From Acetobacteraceae bacterium H6797 (GTDB lineage: Bacteria > Pseudomonadota > Alphaproteobacteria > Acetobacterales > Acetobacteraceae): DNA of 64,000 nt. This document shows positions 55,514-63,111 of this stretch, piece after piece; positions within the stretch are counted from its first letter, which is position 1; every line of letters begins with the position of its first letter. The position numbers and the translations under genes are program-made. The stretch is taken from positions 310,001 through 374,000 of the forward strand of contig JADFCQ010000004.1 of the NCBI GenBank assembly GCA_015223225.1, in the 5' to 3' direction. The notes beneath the pieces were generated by a model. It was given only the letters and a program-made list of their open reading frames with translations, was not told the origin of the DNA and ran no database searches.

Positions 55514-55545
55514 GCCCGGGGGGTTTCCCCGGGCCTCGGGGAAAC
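55514..55545 (+). promoter_or_regulatory. Two overlapping, mutually exclusive hairpins before dksA
   Basis: Hairpin A is GCCCGGGG-GGTTT-CCCCGGGC (55514-55534, 8 bp). Hairpin B is GTTTCCCCG-GGCCT-CGGGGAAAC (55523-55545, 9 bp). They share 55523-55534, so only one can form at a time. The pair ends 30 bases before the dksA ATG. No T run follows either. This has the shape of a two-state leader. Confidence 0.55.
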
Positions 55546-55575
55546 TCCCGAATAGGCGCAGGGGACGGATCGACA

Positions 55576-55992
55576 ATGCTGATCACGCTGCCGCAGGACT
55601 ACCGGCCCTCGGACACCGAGGAATATATGAATGCCCGGCAGTTGGAGTATTTCCGGCAGAAGCTCCTGAAGTGGCGGGGCGACCTGCTGAAGGAAGCGGG
55701 CGATACCCTGGCGAGCCTTGGCCAGGGCGGAATTACCGAAGCTGACCTTACGGACCGGGCGAGTGTCGAGACCGATCGGGCGCTGGAATTGCGAACCCGC
55801 GATCGGGCCCGCAAGCTCATCAGCAAGATCGATCAGGCGCTGGAGCGCGTGGAAAACGGCACCTATGGCTATTGCGAGGAGACGGGCGAGCCCATCGGGC
55901 TGCGCCGCCTCGAGGCCCGGCCGATCGCCACGCTGTCCATCGAGGCGCAGGAGCGCCATGAGCGGATGGAACGTATCCATCGGGATGATTGA
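55576..55992 (+). CDS. dksA: DksA-type RNA polymerase regulator with degenerate zinc site
   Basis: DksA (138 aa) enters the RNA polymerase secondary channel and works with ppGpp. The coiled coil is intact, and its tip has DLTDRAS (Asp57, Asp60, Ala62), equivalent to the active DxxDxA of E. coli. The zinc finger region YGYCEETGEPIGLRRLEARP then IATLSIEAQE keeps only Cys100; the other three cysteine positions are Thr103, Ser121 and Ala124. This fits the cysteine-poor DksA forms known in Pseudomonas (DksA2) and some alphaproteobacteria. ATG 55576 gives the usual MLITLPQDYRPSDTEEYMN start. A terminator overlaps the stop region. Confidence 0.92.
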   Translation: MLITLPQDYRPSDTEEYMNARQLEYFRQKLLKWRGDLLKEAGDTLASLGQGGITEADLTDRASVETDRALELRTRDRARKLISKIDQALERVENGTYGYCEETGEPIGLRRLEARPIATLSIEAQERHERMERIHRDD

Positions 55993-56025
55993 TTGAAAAA
56001 GCCCGCTTCGGCGGGCTTTTTCAAT
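55992..56025. terminator. Bidirectional terminator between dksA and mrp
   Basis: ATTGAAAAAGCCCGC and GCGGGCTTTTTCAAT form a 15-bp perfect stem with a TTCG loop. A-rich and T-rich arms flank the GC core, so it works in both directions between the two convergent genes. Confidence 0.95.
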
Positions 56026-56043
56026 GGAAGGGGCCTCGCGGCC

Positions 56044-57162
56044 CTATTCCACCACGAAGCGCGGCATGGCCGGGCCGGTGCTGCCCATGGCCTTGGCGGC
56101 GACGCGCGTGGCGATGCGGCGATAGGCGGCGGCTTCCTCGCTCTCCGGCTGGGCGAGGACGATGGGCGTGCCGGCATCGGCCGTCTCGCGGATGGCGAGC
56201 TTGAGGGGCAGTTCGCCGAGGAATTCCGCGCCCAGGCGCTCGGCCTCGGCCTTGGCGCCGCCATGGCCGAAGATGTCGCTGCGGTGGTTGCAGTTGGGGC
56301 AGCAGAAATAGCTCATATTTTCGATCAGGCCGAGAATGGGCACATTCACCTTCTCGAACATCCTGATACCGCGGCGGGCGTCGATCAGGGCGATGTCCTG
56401 CGGGGTTGAGACGATGACCGCGCCGCGCAGGGGCACGCGCTGGCTCATGGTGAGCTGGGCGTCGCCGGTGCCGGGGGGCATGTCGACGACCAGGACGTCG
56501 AGCGTGCCCCACTCGACCTGGGAGAGCATCTGTTCCAGCGCGCCCATCACCATCGGGCCGCGCCAGACCACGGGCGTCTCCTGATCGATCATGAAGCCGA
56601 TGGACATGGCCTTCAGGCCCCAGCGCTCGATGGGCAGAATCCGGCCGCCGGCGCTGGCGGGCTTCTCGTCGGAGCCGAGCATGCGGGGCAGCGAGGGGCC
56701 GTGGACATCGGCGTCGAGCAGGCCGGTGCGCAGGCCCGAGGCGGCCATGGCGGCGGCGAGATTGACCGCCGTGGTCGATTTTCCGACCCCGCCCTTGCCG
56801 GAGGCAACGGCGATGATGGCGCCGATGCTCGGCAGCAGCATGGGCCCCTGCCCCGGCGGCGTGCGCGGGGCCTGGCGTGGGGCGGCGGGCTGGCCGGAGG
56901 CGGCTTCGGCGGCGCCACGATGGGCGGTGAGCACCACCGTCGCCGAGAGCACACCGGGCACCGCCTGTGCTGCCTTTTCAACGGCCAAGCGGAGCGGCTC
57001 ATAGTCGCGCGCGCGTTCGCGGGGCACGGCGAGGGCGAGATGCACCATGCCGTCGCGGGCCAGCAGACCCTGGATCATCCCGAGGTCGAGCGGCCGGCCG
57101 GAAACCGGGTCATTGACCGCCGCCAGGGCGCTGCGGACCGCCTGGGCCAGATCATTGGTCAT
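56044..57162 (-). CDS. Mrp/NBP35-family iron-sulfur carrier ATPase
   Basis: This 372-aa protein has an N-terminal MIP18-like domain (about 1-85, VRSALAAVNDPVSGRPLDLGMI) and a ParA-type P-loop domain. The Walker A variant is IIAVASGKGGVGKSTTAVNLA near 115, followed by LLDADVHGPSLPRMLG, VVDMPPGTGDAQLTMSQ near 220 and the CxxC site in MSYFCCPNCNHRSDIFG near 284. It is thought to carry Fe-S clusters to apo-proteins as a dimer. GGAGAAGGAG lies just before the ATG at 57162. It is divergent from hflK. Confidence 0.93.
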   Translation of the reverse strand: MTNDLAQAVRSALAAVNDPVSGRPLDLGMIQGLLARDGMVHLALAVPRERARDYEPLRLAVEKAAQAVPGVLSATVVLTAHRGAAEAASGQPAAPRQAPRTPPGQGPMLLPSIGAIIAVASGKGGVGKSTTAVNLAAAMAASGLRTGLLDADVHGPSLPRMLGSDEKPASAGGRILPIERWGLKAMSIGFMIDQETPVVWRGPMVMGALEQMLSQVEWGTLDVLVVDMPPGTGDAQLTMSQRVPLRGAVIVSTPQDIALIDARRGIRMFEKVNVPILGLIENMSYFCCPNCNHRSDIFGHGGAKAEAERLGAEFLGELPLKLAIRETADAGTPIVLAQPESEEAAAYRRIATRVAAKAMGSTGPAMPRFVVE

Positions 57163-57397
57163 GCCGCAATCTCCTTCTCCGGTTGCAAAGCGCGCTCGTC
57201 CCGACAATATCGCCCCCACCAGCCGTGCAAACCGCCCGAGCCGCGCATCAGACGCGACCGGGCGGTTGGCTTTCGACCCGATCGAGGCCAAGTAAGGCTG
57301 GTGCTCTCGCGCATGCGACCCGCCGAGGCAAGCGGGCCCGCACCGAGTAGCCGGGAATTGGTGCAGACCTTGAAGACCGTGGAGGCAGCCAGAGGCG

Positions 57398-58633
57398 ATG
57401 TCGTGGAATAATAATGGCGGCGGGGGAAGCCCCTGGGGCGGTCCGCGCCCTGGTGGGTCCGGAGGACCGTCCGGCGGGCCGCCGAATAATGGTGGGCCTC
57501 CGCGCGGGCCTTGGGGAACGCCGCCGGGCGGCAGCGGCGGTCGGGGGCCCGATTTCGACGACGCGCTCCGCCAGGCGCAGGCGGTAATGAAGCAGTGGTT
57601 GCCGGGCAGCATGGGGGGCAAGGGCCTCGCCATCGCGCTGGTGGTGGCCGTCGGCGCCTGGGGCCTCTCGGGCTTCTACCGCGTGCAGCCGGATGAGCAG
57701 GGCGTGGTCATGCGTTTCGGCGCCTTCCACGGCACCACCCCGCCGGGCCTGAACTATCGCCTTCCCTGGCCGATCGACAGCGTGACGACGCCGCGGGTGA
57801 CGCGCATCAATCGCATCGACATCGGCTTTCGCGGCCCCGCCGATCCGGGCATGCCCATCTCGCAGCGCATCGCCACCGGGCGGGACGTGCTCGAGGAGAG
57901 CATGATGCTGACGGGCGATGAGAATATCATCGACATCGATTTCGCCGTCTTCTGGCGCATCCGCGACGCGGGCGAGTATCTGTTCAACACGCGCAATCCG
58001 GACCAGACGGTCAAGAGCGCGGCGGAGAGCATGATGCGCGAGGTGATCGGTCGCACGCCGATCCAGCCGGCGCTGACCGAGGCCCGCGCGCAGATCGAGC
58101 AGGCCGTCCGCCAAGGCACCCAGGCGATCCTCGACCAGTATAATGCCGGCATCGAGGTGACGCAGGTTCAGTTGCAGAAGGTCGATCCGCCGTCGAGCGT
58201 CATCGATGCCTTCCGTGACGTGCAACGCGCCAATGCCGACCGCGAACGCGCCCGCAACGAGGCCGAGAGCTACCGCAACGACATCATCCCGCGCGCGCGT
58301 GGTGAGGCCGAGCGGATGAACCAGGAGGCCATCGCCTTCAAGGACAGCCAGGTGGCCCGCGCCCGAGGCGAGGCCGCGCGCTTCACCTCCGTGCTCTCGG
58401 CCTATCAGGCCGCGAAGGACGTGACGATCAAGCGCATCTATCTCGAGACCATGACCGAGATCCTGCGCCGCAATCCGAAGGTGATCGTGGATGACCGGCT
58501 GCAGGGCATCGTGCCCTTCCTGCCGCTCAACGACGCCGGCCCGGCGGCCGGCCCGCGTGCCGGCCAGTCCGCGCCCCGCACTTCGGCGGTTCTGCCGCCG
58601 ACGCAGCCCGCGACTCCGGGAGGTGCCCGATGA
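57398..58633 (+). CDS. hflK: FtsH-protease modulator subunit HflK
   Basis: HflK (411 aa) forms with HflC a membrane cage around the FtsH protease. It begins with a Gly/Pro/Asn-rich cytoplasmic stretch (about 1-45), has one membrane span near residues 70-88 (GLAIALVVAVGAWGLSGFY), then the SPFH/band-7 domain starting VQPDEQGVVMRFGAFHGT, and a long coiled coil (ERARNEAESYRNDIIPRARGEAERM). The last ~30 residues are Pro/Ala-rich. It overlaps hflC by four bases (ATGA) and heads the hflK-hflC-DUF2065-degP group. Confidence 0.95.
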   Translation: MSWNNNGGGGSPWGGPRPGGSGGPSGGPPNNGGPPRGPWGTPPGGSGGRGPDFDDALRQAQAVMKQWLPGSMGGKGLAIALVVAVGAWGLSGFYRVQPDEQGVVMRFGAFHGTTPPGLNYRLPWPIDSVTTPRVTRINRIDIGFRGPADPGMPISQRIATGRDVLEESMMLTGDENIIDIDFAVFWRIRDAGEYLFNTRNPDQTVKSAAESMMREVIGRTPIQPALTEARAQIEQAVRQGTQAILDQYNAGIEVTQVQLQKVDPPSSVIDAFRDVQRANADRERARNEAESYRNDIIPRARGEAERMNQEAIAFKDSQVARARGEAARFTSVLSAYQAAKDVTIKRIYLETMTEILRRNPKVIVDDRLQGIVPFLPLNDAGPAAGPRAGQSAPRTSAVLPPTQPATPGGAR

Positions 58634-59538
58634 ACCGCCTGACCATCGGCCTGGGCGTGCTGGCCTTCGCCCTGATCGCCGTGGCCTCCAGCCTCTTCAC
58701 GGTGCAGCAGACCCAGCAGGTGCTGATCACCCAGCTCGGTGAGCCCGTCCGCGTGATCCGCGAGCCGGGGCTGCATGTGAAGATCCCCTTCGTCCAGTCC
58801 GTGATCCCGCTCGATCGGCGTCTGCTCGATTTCGACGCGCCGGGCGAGGAAATCATCCTGGGCGACCAGCGCCGGCTGATCGTGGACAGCTTCACGCGTT
58901 TCCGCATCACCGACCCGCTGCTCTACTTCCAGACGGCGGGCCAGAGCGAGGACGGCATCCGCGGGCGCCTCTCCTCCATCGTCTCCTCGGCGCTGCGCCG
59001 CGTGCTCGGCAACGAGACGCTGCTGGCCGTGCTCTCGGCCGACAGGCTGCGGATCATGAACAGCATCCGCACGCAGGTGAACGAGGAGGCCAAGCGCTTC
59101 GGCGTCGAGGTGGCCGATGTTCGCATCCGCCGCGCCGACCTGCCGGAGGAGAATACGCAGGCCATTCTCTCGCGCATGCAGTCCGAGCGTGAGCGCGTCG
59201 CCCGCGAGGCCCGCGCCGAGGGTGCGGAAGCGGCCCAGCGCATCCGCGCCCAGGCCGATCGCGAGCGGACGGTTCTGCTGGCCGAGGCGCAGGGCAGCGC
59301 GGATGCGCTGCGCGGCCAGGGCGAGCAGGAGGCGATCAATATCTTCGCCGAGGCCTTCCAGAAGGACCCGAACTTCTTCCAGTTCTGGCGCGCCATGCAG
59401 GCCTATCGCGAGGCCTTCTCGGAGGGCGAGACCCGGATGGTGCTGACGCCGGATTCGGAGTTCTTCCGCTACTTCCGCGACAGCCAGCCGGCCGCGCCCG
59501 CGCCGGTGACGCCTGCGCCCGTGACGCCGACGCCGTGA
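58630..59538 (+). CDS. hflC: FtsH-protease modulator subunit HflC
   Basis: HflC (302 aa) is the second subunit of the HflKC complex. It has an N-terminal membrane span (LTIGLGVLAFALIAVASSLF), the SPFH domain beginning VQQTQQVLITQLGEPVRVIREPGLHVKIPF, and a coiled-coil region with AEAAQRIRAQADRERTVLLAEAQGSADALRGQGEQEAINIFAEAF. Length is typical. The tail is a short Pro/Ala/Thr repeat (APVTPAPVTPTP). Its ATG overlaps the hflK stop. Confidence 0.96.
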   Translation: MNRLTIGLGVLAFALIAVASSLFTVQQTQQVLITQLGEPVRVIREPGLHVKIPFVQSVIPLDRRLLDFDAPGEEIILGDQRRLIVDSFTRFRITDPLLYFQTAGQSEDGIRGRLSSIVSSALRRVLGNETLLAVLSADRLRIMNSIRTQVNEEAKRFGVEVADVRIRRADLPEENTQAILSRMQSERERVAREARAEGAEAAQRIRAQADRERTVLLAEAQGSADALRGQGEQEAINIFAEAFQKDPNFFQFWRAMQAYREAFSEGETRMVLTPDSEFFRYFRDSQPAAPAPVTPAPVTPTP

Positions 59539-59548
59539 GGTGGCGCGC

Positions 59549-59743
59549 ATGACCGCGACGCAGGTGATGGCCGGCGTCGCGGTGGTTCTGGCCGTGGAGG
59601 GGATGCTCTATGCCCTCCTCCCCGGCGGCATGCGTCAGGCGCTCACGCGCTTGGCGGCTGCCTCGGACGAGGCGCTCCGCTGGGGCGGCATCGTCGCCGC
59701 CGTCATCGGCGTGGCCCTGGCCTGGCTGCTCACGGCAAGCTGA
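59549..59743 (+). CDS. Small membrane protein of the DUF2065 family
   Basis: This 64-aa protein has two membrane spans (VMAGVAVVLAVEGMLYALLPGG and WGGIVAAVIGVALAWLL) with a short helical loop between them. The size, the MLYALLPGGMRQAL stretch and the place right after hflC match DUF2065 (YjeT-like), which often accompanies hflKC. Its role is unknown. ATG 59549 is favoured over GTG 59540. The degP gene follows after 142 bases with its own putative control region. Confidence 0.85.
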   Translation: MTATQVMAGVAVVLAVEGMLYALLPGGMRQALTRLAAASDEALRWGGIVAAVIGVALAWLLTAS

Positions 59744-59782
59744 GCGGCCGTCAATTCTCCCAAATTTTCTCGCCTTTTTTCC

Positions 59783-59813
59783 GTAACAGGCGGCACCGTG
59801 CCGTTTTGTAACA
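59783..59813 (+). promoter_or_regulatory. Candidate control region of degP
   Basis: A 13-bp palindrome, CGGCAC-C-GTGCCG (59791-59803), is flanked by two direct GTAACA copies (59783-59788 and 59808-59813). It lies about 75 bases before the degP ATG, in an AT-rich stretch rich in T runs. This is a plausible operator, but the regulator is unknown. Confidence 0.4.
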
Positions 59814-59885
59814 TGGCGGGGGCTTCACCAGGACGCCACGCGGGACAATCTTGGCAAAGCTACTCCACGGAGAGGTGCCGTTTCG

Positions 59886-61436
59886 ATGAAACTACCGATT
59901 TTTGCCTTGGCGACGGGCCTCGTCGCCGCCGTGCCGCTCGCGGCGACCATGGCCCCCAGCCCGGCCCTCGCCCAGCGCGCGGCCCCCGAGACCTTTGCTC
60001 CTCTCGCGAAGCAGCTTCTGCCGGCCGTGGTCAATATCCAGACCAGCCAGACCGTGCAGGCCCGCGCCGGGCGCCCCGGCGGGCCGGGCGGCCCCGGTGG
60101 GCCGGACGTGCCGCAGGCGCCGCCGGGCAGCCCCTTCGAGGAATTCTTCCGCGACTTCCTGGAGCGGAACCGCCCGCCTGGGATGCCGGGCGCGCCCAGC
60201 CAGCCGCAGCGGCCGCGCCGGGCGCAGTCGCTCGGCTCGGGCTTCATCATCGACCCCTCGGGCATCGTGGTGACGAATAACCACGTCATCGACGGCGCGG
60301 ATGAGATCAACGTCGTGTTGCAGGACAATACGACGCTGAAGGCCGAGCTGATCGGGACGGACCCGCGCACGGATATCGCCGTGCTGCGCGTGAAGCCGGA
60401 CAAGCCCCTTCCCTCCGTGAAGTTCGGCGATTCCGACACGGCCGAGGTGGGCGACTGGGTGCTGGCCATCGGCAACCCCTTCGGCCTGGGCGGTTCGGTG
60501 ACCTCGGGCATCGTCTCGGCCCGCGGGCGCAATATCAACCAGGGCGCCTATGACGACTTCATCCAGACCGATGCGGCGATCAATCGCGGCAATTCGGGCG
60601 GCCCGCTGTTCAACATGGCGGGCGAGGTGATCGGCATCAACACGGCCATCTACTCGCCTTCCGGCGGCTCGATCGGCATCGGCTTCTCGATCCCGTCCAA
60701 TCTCGCCAAGTCCGTCGCCGCGCAGCTGCGCGAGCATGGGCGCGTGCGGCGCGGCTGGCTGGGCGTGAACATCCAGCAGGTGACGGACGAGATCGCCGAG
60801 AGCCTGGGCCTGAAGGGCGGCGGGCGCGGCGCGCTCGTGGCCCGTGCGCAGGAAGACGGCCCGGCCTATAAGGGCGGCGTGCGCAATGGCGACATCATCC
60901 TGAAGTTCAACAACCAGGATGTGAAGGAGATGCGCAACCTGCCGCGCATCGTGGCCGATACCGCCGTGGGCTCGAAGGTACCTGTCGTGGTGTGGCGCGA
61001 CGGCAAGGAAGTGACCGTCGAGGTCGAGCTGGGCGAGTTCCCGGCCGATGTGGCCGCGGCCGCCGCGGGCGGCAACCAGGCCCCGGCCCAGCCGCCGCAG
61101 CCGGCCGTGACCACGCTTTCGGGCCTCGGCCTGCGCGTGGCGCCGCTGAATGACGAGACGCGCGGCCGCTTCAACCTGCGGCCCGAGGCCAAGGGCGTGG
61201 TCGTGACCGATGTCGAGAATGGTGGCGCCGCCGCCGAGCGCGACATCCGGCCCGGCGACGTCATCGTCGAGGTGCAGCAGGAGCGCGTGAACTCGCCGCA
61301 GGAGGTGCAGGACCGCATCGAGCGCCTGCGTAAGCAAGGCCGCGCGACGGGCCTGCTGCTGATCGAGAACCAGCAGGGCCAGCGCTGGGTGCCGCTGCGG
61401 CTGACCCCGCCGGCGCCGAGCGGCAGCCCAGGCTGA
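59886..61436 (+). CDS. degP: Periplasmic serine protease, DegP/HtrA family
   Basis: This 516-aa protease/chaperone has a signal peptide (MKLPIFALATGLVAAVPLAA then TMAPSPALA). The trypsin-like domain carries the triad His133 (TNNHVID), Asp163 (TDIAVLR) and Ser237 (GNSGGP). A Gly/Pro-rich loop (about 60-115) precedes the fold, longer than usual. Two PDZ domains follow (about 275-370 and 410-505; RGWLGVNIQQVTDEIAESLGL and GLRVAPLNDETRGRFNL). It degrades misfolded envelope proteins and is grouped with hflKC as in related bacteria. A terminator follows. Confidence 0.96.
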   Translation: MKLPIFALATGLVAAVPLAATMAPSPALAQRAAPETFAPLAKQLLPAVVNIQTSQTVQARAGRPGGPGGPGGPDVPQAPPGSPFEEFFRDFLERNRPPGMPGAPSQPQRPRRAQSLGSGFIIDPSGIVVTNNHVIDGADEINVVLQDNTTLKAELIGTDPRTDIAVLRVKPDKPLPSVKFGDSDTAEVGDWVLAIGNPFGLGGSVTSGIVSARGRNINQGAYDDFIQTDAAINRGNSGGPLFNMAGEVIGINTAIYSPSGGSIGIGFSIPSNLAKSVAAQLREHGRVRRGWLGVNIQQVTDEIAESLGLKGGGRGALVARAQEDGPAYKGGVRNGDIILKFNNQDVKEMRNLPRIVADTAVGSKVPVVVWRDGKEVTVEVELGEFPADVAAAAAGGNQAPAQPPQPAVTTLSGLGLRVAPLNDETRGRFNLRPEAKGVVVTDVENGGAAAERDIRPGDVIVEVQQERVNSPQEVQDRIERLRKQGRATGLLLIENQQGQRWVPLRLTPPAPSGSPG

Positions 61437-61490
61437 TGCGGCTGCCCGGCCCTTCGCGGGGCCGGGTGAGCGCTCCGCAAGCGCATGAAA

Positions 61491-61525
61491 AAACCCGCGC
61501 CGGTCGCCCGGCGCGGGTTTCTTTT
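61491..61525. terminator. Terminator between degP and speE
   Basis: AAACCCGCGCCGG, loop TCGC and CCGGCGCGGGTTT form a 13-bp perfect stem, followed by CTTTTT and preceded by an A run. It can serve both convergent genes. Confidence 0.93.
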
Positions 61526-61543
61526 TGGCCGTGGGGCCGGGGA

Positions 61544-62413
61544 TCAGGCCTTGGGCAGGTGCTTGGCGATATAGGGCGGCAGGTTGAAGGCGCCCGTGTG
61601 GATTTCCGGCGTCCAGTAGCCGGTATTGCCCAGGATGCCGGCGGCCTCCGCGCGGGCGCGGATGGTAGCCGTGTCGACCTGGCGCAGCGAGGCGTCCTTG
61701 GCGGCCCAGCCGAGCGTCATGAAACCGCCGACATAGGTCGGCACGGCGGCGACATAGGCCCAGATATCCGGAAAGACCTTGCCACGGCGCAGCGAGGTCT
61801 CGGCGAGTTCCTCGGCCTGCATGGCGGGCACGCCGCACTGGTTCACGATCAGGCCGCAATCGGAGAGCAGGCGGGCGGCATTGGCGTAGAACTCGTCGGT
61901 GAAGAGCACCTCGCCGACGCCGATCGGGTCGGTGGAATCGACGATCACCACATCGAAGGAGCCGGCCGGGGCCTTGCGGACATAGTCGATGCCGTCACCG
62001 ACGATCACCTCGGCGCGCGGATCGTTCCAGGCGTCGCCGGCAATGTTCGGGAGGTGCTCCTTGCAGAGGCGGATGACCTCGCCGTCGATCTCGACCATGA
62101 CGGCCTTCTCGACGTTCTTGTGCTGCAGGACGCGCTTGAGCACGCCGCCGTCGCCGGCACCGATGATGAGGACGCGCTTGGCATCGCCATGGGCCAGGAT
62201 GGGCACATGGGTCAGCATTTCCTGATAGACGAATTCATCGCCTTCGGTGATCTGCACCACGCCGTCGAGCATCATCACGCGGCCATGGGTGTAGCTCTCG
62301 AAGATCACGATGTCCTGGAAGTCGGACTGCACGCGCGCGAGCTCGCGCTTGATCATGAAGCGCTGACCCCATTCGGGATAGAGCGTCTCGTTCACCCAGG
62401 TATCGGTCGCCAT
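61544..62413 (-). CDS. speE: Spermidine synthase
   Basis: SpeE (289 aa) transfers the aminopropyl group from decarboxylated SAM to putrescine. Seen are MLDGVVQITEGDEFVYQEMLTHVPI near residue 48, the Rossmann loop VLIIGAGDGGVLKRVLQH near 80, VEIDGEVIRLCKEHLPNIAG, GDGIDYVRKAPAGSFDVVIVDSTDPIGVGEVLFTDEFY near 138-170 with the catalytic Asp, and YVGGFMTLGWA. The length is normal. It lies downstream of speD on the same strand, separated by a strong hairpin. Confidence 0.96.
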   Translation of the reverse strand: MATDTWVNETLYPEWGQRFMIKRELARVQSDFQDIVIFESYTHGRVMMLDGVVQITEGDEFVYQEMLTHVPILAHGDAKRVLIIGAGDGGVLKRVLQHKNVEKAVMVEIDGEVIRLCKEHLPNIAGDAWNDPRAEVIVGDGIDYVRKAPAGSFDVVIVDSTDPIGVGEVLFTDEFYANAARLLSDCGLIVNQCGVPAMQAEELAETSLRRGKVFPDIWAYVAAVPTYVGGFMTLGWAAKDASLRQVDTATIRARAEAAGILGNTGYWTPEIHTGAFNLPPYIAKHLPKA

Positions 62414-62444
62414 CGGTATCGGTCCTTAAGCCACTTAAAGGTAA

Positions 62445-62470
62445 GGGGTCGGACCCTGCGGTCCGACCCC
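62445..62470 (-). promoter_or_regulatory. Strong hairpin between speD and speE
   Basis: GGGGTCGGACC, loop CTGC and GGTCCGACCCC form an 11-bp perfect stem. On the coding (minus) strand it follows speD by 26 bases and is followed by TTACCTTTAA, so it may be a weak terminator or attenuator that limits read-through from speD into speE. Confidence 0.6.
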
Positions 62471-62496
62471 CTTTGTCGTCACGTGAAGAGCGCGTG

Positions 62497-62949
62497 TCAG
62501 ACGGTGATGCCGCGCTTGTTCTCGCCCAGCTGCACGCGACCGGCGTTGAAGCCCTTCTTCAGGATGGGCAGCGCCAGATACGGGTTGCAGGCGCCGCAGA
62601 CGAAGATGTCGAGCGCCGCGAAGTTCTTCTCCGGCCAGGTGTGGATGGAGACATGGCTCTCGGCGAGCACGAGCACGCCGGAGACGCCGCCATTCGGCTG
62701 GAAGTGATGGAAGTGACCGTGCAGGATCGTGGCGCCGGTGGCGATGGCCGCCTCGCGCAGCACCTCATCGATATGGGCCGGCTCGTCCAGGCGGCTGGCT
62801 TCCCACAGGTCGATGATCAGGTGCGTGCCGGCGAACTTAACGCCATCACGCTCAACGAAATAATCCTTCGCCTCCGCAGCGGCGTCGAGAGAAGTCTGGG
62901 CGTCGCTCGGGAGTTCCGAGACCATCCCCAGTGAAGCGAGACCGTCCAT
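62497..62949 (-). CDS. speD: S-adenosylmethionine decarboxylase proenzyme
   Basis: This 150-aa proenzyme is the short (class 1B, SpeH-like) type that self-cleaves to make a pyruvoyl group and supplies decarboxylated SAM to SpeE. The cleavage site Glu97-Ser98 is in VLAESHVSIHTWPEKNF, and the other conserved features are GTHLIIDLWEA, ATGATILHGHFHHFQPNGGVSG and DIFVCGACNPYLAL, with the catalytic His and Cys. ATG 62949 gives MDGLASLGMV; the ribosome site is GGGAAAGGG. It is upstream of speE. Confidence 0.95.
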   Translation of the reverse strand: MDGLASLGMVSELPSDAQTSLDAAAEAKDYFVERDGVKFAGTHLIIDLWEASRLDEPAHIDEVLREAAIATGATILHGHFHHFQPNGGVSGVLVLAESHVSIHTWPEKNFAALDIFVCGACNPYLALPILKKGFNAGRVQLGENKRGITV

Positions 62950-63111
62950 GTCGGTACCCTTTCCCACCAGTAGATGACCCCGCCCCGGAACCACTCCGGG
63001 GCTATCGGTCAATGGCCGCGGGGTATGGGGCAGAGGGGGCCGTAAACGCAAGTGAAATTACCCCCCTAAGGCCGAAAAAATCGCGGACCTCCCGCTACCC
63101 TAACGCGCGGG

